From positions 1 to 53,983 of the forward strand of contig NZ_HE610992.1 of assembly GCF_000285535.1 (NCBI RefSeq): DNA of 53,983 bases, written 5' to 3'. The notes beneath the pieces were generated by a model that did no database searches, was not told the origin of the DNA, and saw nothing but the letters and a program-made list of their open reading frames with translations. This document shows, in pieces, positions 49,171 through 53,983 of this stretch (position 1 is the first letter of the stretch; each line of letters starts with the position of its first letter). Source of the stretch: Bacillus timonensis (lineage in GTDB: Bacteria > Bacillota > Bacilli > Bacillales > Bacillaceae_L). A program made the translations under genes and the position numbers.

Positions 49171-50016
49171 ATGGGCCAAAACAGAACAAGAAGACCATCG
49201 ATAAAATGTGGTCCGTATCAATTAGATTTTACAAAAAAGACAATGATTATGGGAATTTTAAATATTACACCGGACTCATTCTCAGATGGCGGCTCCTATT
49301 TAGACCTGGATACGGCTATTCGACACGCTAAAAAAATGGTTGATGATGGAGCCGATATTATAGACATTGGTGGTGAATCAACGAGACCGGGACATGAAAG
49401 AATCACTGATGAAGAAGAGATTGCAAGAGTTGTCCCAATCATCAAGGATTTGGTAAAGGAAGTTCACGTACCAATTTCAATTGATACCTATAAGTCTGAG
49501 GTAGCAAGGCAAGCGATTGAAGCAGGAGCGCATATCATAAACGATATTTGGGGTGCGAAAGCAGACCCAAATATGGCAGGTGTTGCAGCCACTTATAATG
49601 TCCCTATTATCCTAATGCATAATAGATATAACAAAAATTATAAGAATCTTATCGATGATATGTTGATTGATTTGAAAGAAAGCATTGAAATTGCAAAAAA
49701 TGCTGGTGTAAAAGATGAGAATATTATCTTAGACCCAGGAGTCGGTTTTGCTAAAACCCTTGAGGATAATATTGAAACAATCCGTCATCTAGATCGTTTT
49801 TCAGAACTGGGATATCCAATATTGCTTGGAACTTCAAGAAAATCTTTTATTGGCCACATCTTTGACTTGCCGCCACAGGAGCGAGATGAAGCAACAGGTG
49901 CAACAACCTGCCTTGGGATTCAAAAAGGCTGTGATATCGTTCGAGTTCACAATGTTAAAGTTAACGCGAGACTCGCTAAAATGATGGATGTCCTTGTTGG
50001 TAAAGGAGAAGCTTAA
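49171..50016 (+). CDS. folP: Dihydropteroate synthase
   Basis: Condenses p-aminobenzoate with dihydropterin pyrophosphate; the sulfonamide target. The 281-residue TIM barrel has MGILNITPDSFSDGG, DIGGESTRPG, SIDTYK, the NDIWG segment, LDPGVGFAK and RVHNV. ATG 49171 with AAAGGAG is chosen over the in-frame ATG 49147, which has no binding site. It stands alone of pabC, with folB beginning two bases after its stop. B. subtilis calls it sul. Confidence 0.96.
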   Translation: MGQNRTRRPSIKCGPYQLDFTKKTMIMGILNITPDSFSDGGSYLDLDTAIRHAKKMVDDGADIIDIGGESTRPGHERITDEEEIARVVPIIKDLVKEVHVPISIDTYKSEVARQAIEAGAHIINDIWGAKADPNMAGVAATYNVPIILMHNRYNKNYKNLIDDMLIDLKESIEIAKNAGVKDENIILDPGVGFAKTLEDNIETIRHLDRFSELGYPILLGTSRKSFIGHIFDLPPQERDEATGATTCLGIQKGCDIVRVHNVKVNARLAKMMDVLVGKGEA

Positions 50017-50018
50017 TA

Positions 50019-50384
50019 ATGGATAAAATTTTTGTTAACCAGATGCAGTTTTACGGATACCATGGTGTGTTCCAAGAAGAAACCAAGCTAGGACAACGAT
50101 TTTTTGTTGACCTCATGGTGGAAGTGGATGTCAAACAAGCAGGGGAAACTGATAATCTGGATTATTCAGTTCACTACGGAGAACTTTACAATCTATGTAA
50201 AGCAATTGTTGAGGGCGAACCTTATAAACTATTGGAAGCAGTTGCTGAAAAAATGGCAGCAGAAATTTTGAAGCATTTTTCCTTGGTCACCTGCTGTACG
50301 ATAAAAGTGATAAAACCCGATCCGCCAATTCCTGGACATCTCCAATCTGTAGCAGTGGAGATAACAAGGAGTCGGATTTCATGA
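50019..50384 (+). CDS. folB: Dihydroneopterin aldolase
   Basis: Cleaves dihydroneopterin to 6-hydroxymethyl-dihydropterin. It is 121 residues with the family's FYGYHGVFQEETKLGQRFFVDL N-terminal part (shown whole it spans residues 12-33), the conserved LDYSVHYGELY and a catalytic Lys in IKVIKPDPPIPGH. It starts two bases after the folP stop and overlaps folK by 4 bp (ATGA). Confidence 0.96.
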   Translation: MDKIFVNQMQFYGYHGVFQEETKLGQRFFVDLMVEVDVKQAGETDNLDYSVHYGELYNLCKAIVEGEPYKLLEAVAEKMAAEILKHFSLVTCCTIKVIKPDPPIPGHLQSVAVEITRSRIS

Positions 50385-50905
50385 ATAATACAGCTTATAT
50401 CGCTTTAGGAACAAATTTGGGGAACCGTGAACACTATTTGTGCTCCGCGTTAAAAGCTATTCAAGATGAAAAAGTCTTGATTACTGATTTTTCTTCTATT
50501 TATGAAACAGATCCTGTTGGATATGAAGATCAAAACCAATTTTTAAATATGGTAATTAAAGTAAAAACTAATTTATCACCAGTTGATTTACTGCAGGTTT
50601 TACAGACAATTGAGCTTCAATCTGGAAGGGAAAGGAAAATAAGATGGGGTCCAAGAACACTAGACCTTGACATTTTGCTCTATAATCACGAGAATATTGA
50701 AACAGATCGTCTTATTGTTCCTCATCCCCGAATGACAGAGCGGGCATTTGTTTTGGTACCGTTGGCTGAGATAGACCAGGGTCTTGAAATTCCAACAGTA
50801 CCGAAACCAGTATCCTTACTACTAGATGAATTACAAGACAGAGAAGGTGTGCGTTTATGGAAGCGGAGAAGTGGGGAAGACGTATTCGTGCTTTTCGAAA
50901 ATTAA
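50381..50905 (+). CDS. folK: Hydroxymethyldihydropterin pyrophosphokinase
   Basis: Activates the pterin with ATP for FolP. It is 174 residues with YIALGTNLGNRE, the ETDPVGYEDQNQFLN loop, RIRWGPR-like RKIRWGPRTLDLDILLY with metal-binding Asp residues, and PHPRMTERAFVL. It is coupled to folB by an ATGA overlap. Its last 49 bp overlap yazB in another frame. Confidence 0.96.
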   Translation: MNNTAYIALGTNLGNREHYLCSALKAIQDEKVLITDFSSIYETDPVGYEDQNQFLNMVIKVKTNLSPVDLLQVLQTIELQSGRERKIRWGPRTLDLDILLYNHENIETDRLIVPHPRMTERAFVLVPLAEIDQGLEIPTVPKPVSLLLDELQDREGVRLWKRRSGEDVFVLFEN

Positions 50906-51063
50906 AAGGGTATACTCAAGAGGGTTTAGCAAAAGACCTTGGGGTATCGGTTTCCCTTGTTGGGGAAGTAGAGAGGGGAACACGGGTACCTAGCAAAATA
51001 TTTTTGCAAGAGGTCGCAGAAATACTAAAAGTACCACTTGATGACTTAATTCCAAAAAAGTAG
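50857..51063 (+). CDS. yazB: YazB, XRE-family helix-turn-helix protein
   Basis: A 68-residue protein made of one Cro/CI-type helix-turn-helix: IRAFRKLKGYTQEGLAKDLG followed by VSVSLVGEVERGTRVPS. It overlaps the end of folK by 49 bp and precedes dusB by 38 bp, so it belongs to the folate operon. Targets are unknown. A role in regulating this operon is possible but is only an inference from position. Confidence 0.9.
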   Translation: MEAEKWGRRIRAFRKLKGYTQEGLAKDLGVSVSLVGEVERGTRVPSKIFLQEVAEILKVPLDDLIPKK

Positions 51064-51101
51064 ATTAAGTGATAGAAATTGAAATAAGAAGGAGGGTTAC
51101 C

Positions 51102-52103
51102 ATGCTAAAGATAGGCGATATCGAAATGAAGAACCAAGTTGTTCTTGCACCGATGGCTGGGGTGTGTAACTCTGCGTTCCGTTTGACGGTTAAGGAATTT
51201 GGCGCGGGTTTAGTTTGCGCGGAAATGGTAAGTGATAAAGCAATCCTATTCAAAAACGCAAGAACAATGGGAATGCTCTATATAGATGAACGAGAAAAAC
51301 CACTAAGCCTTCAAATTTTTGGGGGAGAAAAAGAAACTTTAGTTGAAGCAGCAAAATTTGTCGACAAAAATACGACTGCTGATATTATTGATATTAATAT
51401 GGGATGCCCAGTACCGAAAATTACAAAATGTGATGCAGGTGCAAAATGGCTATTAGACCCAAACAAAATTTATGAAATGGTCTCTGCTGTAGTTGACGCA
51501 GTAGACAAGCCTGTTACTGTAAAAATGCGTATGGGCTGGGATGAAGACCATATTTTTGCCATTCAAAATGCCCAAGCAGTTGAACGTGCAGGTGGTCAAG
51601 CTGTGGCCCTGCATGGAAGAACACGTGTGCAAATGTACGAAGGCCAAGCCAATTGGGATATAATTAAACAGGTAAAACAATCTGTAAATATTCCTGTCAT
51701 CGGAAACGGTGATATTAAAACACCACAAGATGCCAGACGTATGCTTGATGAAACCGGCTGTGATGGTGTAATGATTGGTCGTGCAGCCCTAGGAAATCCA
51801 TGGATGATTTATCAAACAGTCAAATATTTAGAATCTGGTGAACTAATCGAAGAACCAAGTGTGAGAGAAAAAATAGATGTGTCTATACTTCATTTGGATC
51901 GTTTAATTAACCTAAAGAATGAACATATTGCGGTAAGGGAATTCAGAAAACATGCAGCATGGTACCTAAAAGGAATTCGTGGCAACGCAAAGATTCGTAA
52001 TGAGATCAACGAAAGTAATACACGAAATGAATTAGTGACACACTTACAAAATTTCGTAGAAGAAATGGAAAAAAAGGCAGAAAACAGCGCGAAGGTTGTT
52101 TGA
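51102..52103 (+). CDS. dusB: tRNA-dihydrouridine synthase (DusB family)
   Basis: FMN enzyme that reduces uridines in tRNA. The 333-residue product has VVLAPMAGVCNSAFR, SLQIFGG, the catalytic C102 in NMGCPVPKITK, VTVKMRMGWD, HGRTR, VIGNGDI and the FMN-binding GVMIGRAALGNPW. ATG 51102 with AAGGAGGG is used; the upstream extension is not family-like. B. subtilis name yacF. It closes the pabA-dusB operon. Confidence 0.95.
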   Translation: MLKIGDIEMKNQVVLAPMAGVCNSAFRLTVKEFGAGLVCAEMVSDKAILFKNARTMGMLYIDEREKPLSLQIFGGEKETLVEAAKFVDKNTTADIIDINMGCPVPKITKCDAGAKWLLDPNKIYEMVSAVVDAVDKPVTVKMRMGWDEDHIFAIQNAQAVERAGGQAVALHGRTRVQMYEGQANWDIIKQVKQSVNIPVIGNGDIKTPQDARRMLDETGCDGVMIGRAALGNPWMIYQTVKYLESGELIEEPSVREKIDVSILHLDRLINLKNEHIAVREFRKHAAWYLKGIRGNAKIRNEINESNTRNELVTHLQNFVEEMEKKAENSAKVV

Positions 52104-52143
52104 CATCAATAGTTCACTACACTATAATACCCGTAAGTAACCT

Positions 52144-52171
52144 ACTGCCAGTTAATTGCTGGCAGTTTTTC
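52144..52171 (+). terminator. Terminator after dusB
   Basis: ACTGCCAG (52144-52151) pairs with CTGGCAGT (52159-52166), followed by T residues. Confidence 0.85.
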
Positions 52172-52207
52172 TGCTTTACGTTTATATTGGAATAGGACAA
52201 GATATAA

Positions 52208-53737
<1,530 letters not shown>

Positions 53738-53741
53738 TTTA

Positions 53742-53776
53742 AAAAACAGAGTGAATTCCACTCTGTTTTTTTTATG
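53742..53776 (+). terminator. Terminator after lysS
   Basis: A perfect 12-bp stem AAAAACAGAGTG / CACTCTGTTTTT (53742-53753 with 53759-53770), ending in T residues. Confidence 0.9.
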
Positions 53777-53821
53777 TAGTGTTAAAAAACTTTTCTAGTA
53801 TAATTTTTTTATCAAAAAGTC

Positions 53822-53850
53822 TTGCCATCGAAGTTATAAGGTGGTATATT
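53822..53850 (+). promoter_or_regulatory. rRNA operon promoter P1
   Basis: TTGCCA (53822-53827), a 17-bp spacer and TATATT (53845-53850), upstream of a second promoter. Confidence 0.6.
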
Positions 53851-53902
53851 AAATACCTGTCGCTGAGATGTGGCAACGAAATAAAAAAAGATAAAAAAGT
53901 TA

Positions 53903-53931
53903 TTGACTTCCAAAAAAAATAATGATATTAT
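53903..53931 (+). promoter_or_regulatory. rRNA operon promoter P2
   Basis: TTGACT (53903-53908), a 17-bp spacer and TATTAT (53926-53931), with an A-rich tract upstream. It is followed by a GTTGCT / AGCAAC hairpin (53939-53958) and the AAAGTTCTTTG sequence that precedes 16S genes in Bacillus leaders. The 16S gene itself lies beyond the window. Confidence 0.75.
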
Positions 53932-53983
53932 TATAAAGTTGCTTCGAGAGAGCAACGATAATAAAACATTAAAAAGTTCTTTG

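Overview
This window comes from the chromosome of an AT-rich, endospore-forming member of the Bacillaceae. It carries csfB, spoVG, spoVT, spoIIE, fin, yabG, yabP, yabQ and sspF, and its gene order closely follows the Bacillus subtilis segment between two ribosomal RNA operons (csfB to lysS). The left edge is the 3' end of a 5S rRNA gene with its terminator. The right edge is a tandem-promoter rRNA leader that stops just before a 16S gene would start. The genus cannot be fixed from the sequence alone. I see no unknown multi-gene system. The novelty lies in repeats, leaders and small losses relative to the B. subtilis order.

Layout. 1-725: 5S end, terminator and a degenerate array of about 53-bp tandem repeats. 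780-8686: csfB, an Orn/Lys/Arg-type decarboxylase, tmk, darA, yaaR, holB, ricT, yabA, trmN6, yazA and rsmI (signalling, replication clamp loading and initiation control, RNA modification). 8732-9528: divergent abrB and metG, separated by a control region with four perfect Spo0A boxes. 9529-18716: metG, tatD, yabE, rnmV, rsmA, yabG, veg, sspF, ispE. 18771-24685: purR-ridA, spoVG, glmU-prs, ctc, pth. 24949-34937: fin, mfd, spoVT, yabM-yabN-rqcP, yabP-yabQ-divIC. 35018-42371: yabR, two minus-strand tRNA genes (Met, Glu), spoIIE, yabS, yabT, tilS, hpt. 42489-53737: ftsH, coaX-hslO-yacD, cysK, the folate cluster pabA-folP-folB-folK-yazB-dusB, and lysS.

How the parts work together. Housekeeping operons for translation (metG, lysS, rsmA, rsmI, pth, tilS, tRNAs), precursor supply (prs, purR, hpt, glmU, ispE, coaX, folate) and DNA repair or replication (mfd, holB, yabA) alternate with developmental genes. 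Candidate promoters for sigma A, B, E, F, G, H and K can be read directly upstream of the expected genes. These include a TTGACA/TATAAT pair 21 bp apart before spoIIE and a sigma-F promoter whose start point helps fix the csfB start codon.

Unusual content. Two interspersed repeat families occur: a MITE-like element of about 150 bp with TGTTCAAAA-type ends (three copies plus a deletion derivative), and a family of about 120 bp with AGAAAAGCGC...GAGCTAGAC ends (four copies plus a fragment). They occupy intergenic spaces, including the leaders of the sporulation genes spoVT and yabG. Relative to B. subtilis, xpaC-yaaN, pabB and pabC are absent from their usual places, and an orphan reading-frame fragment lies where pabB would be.
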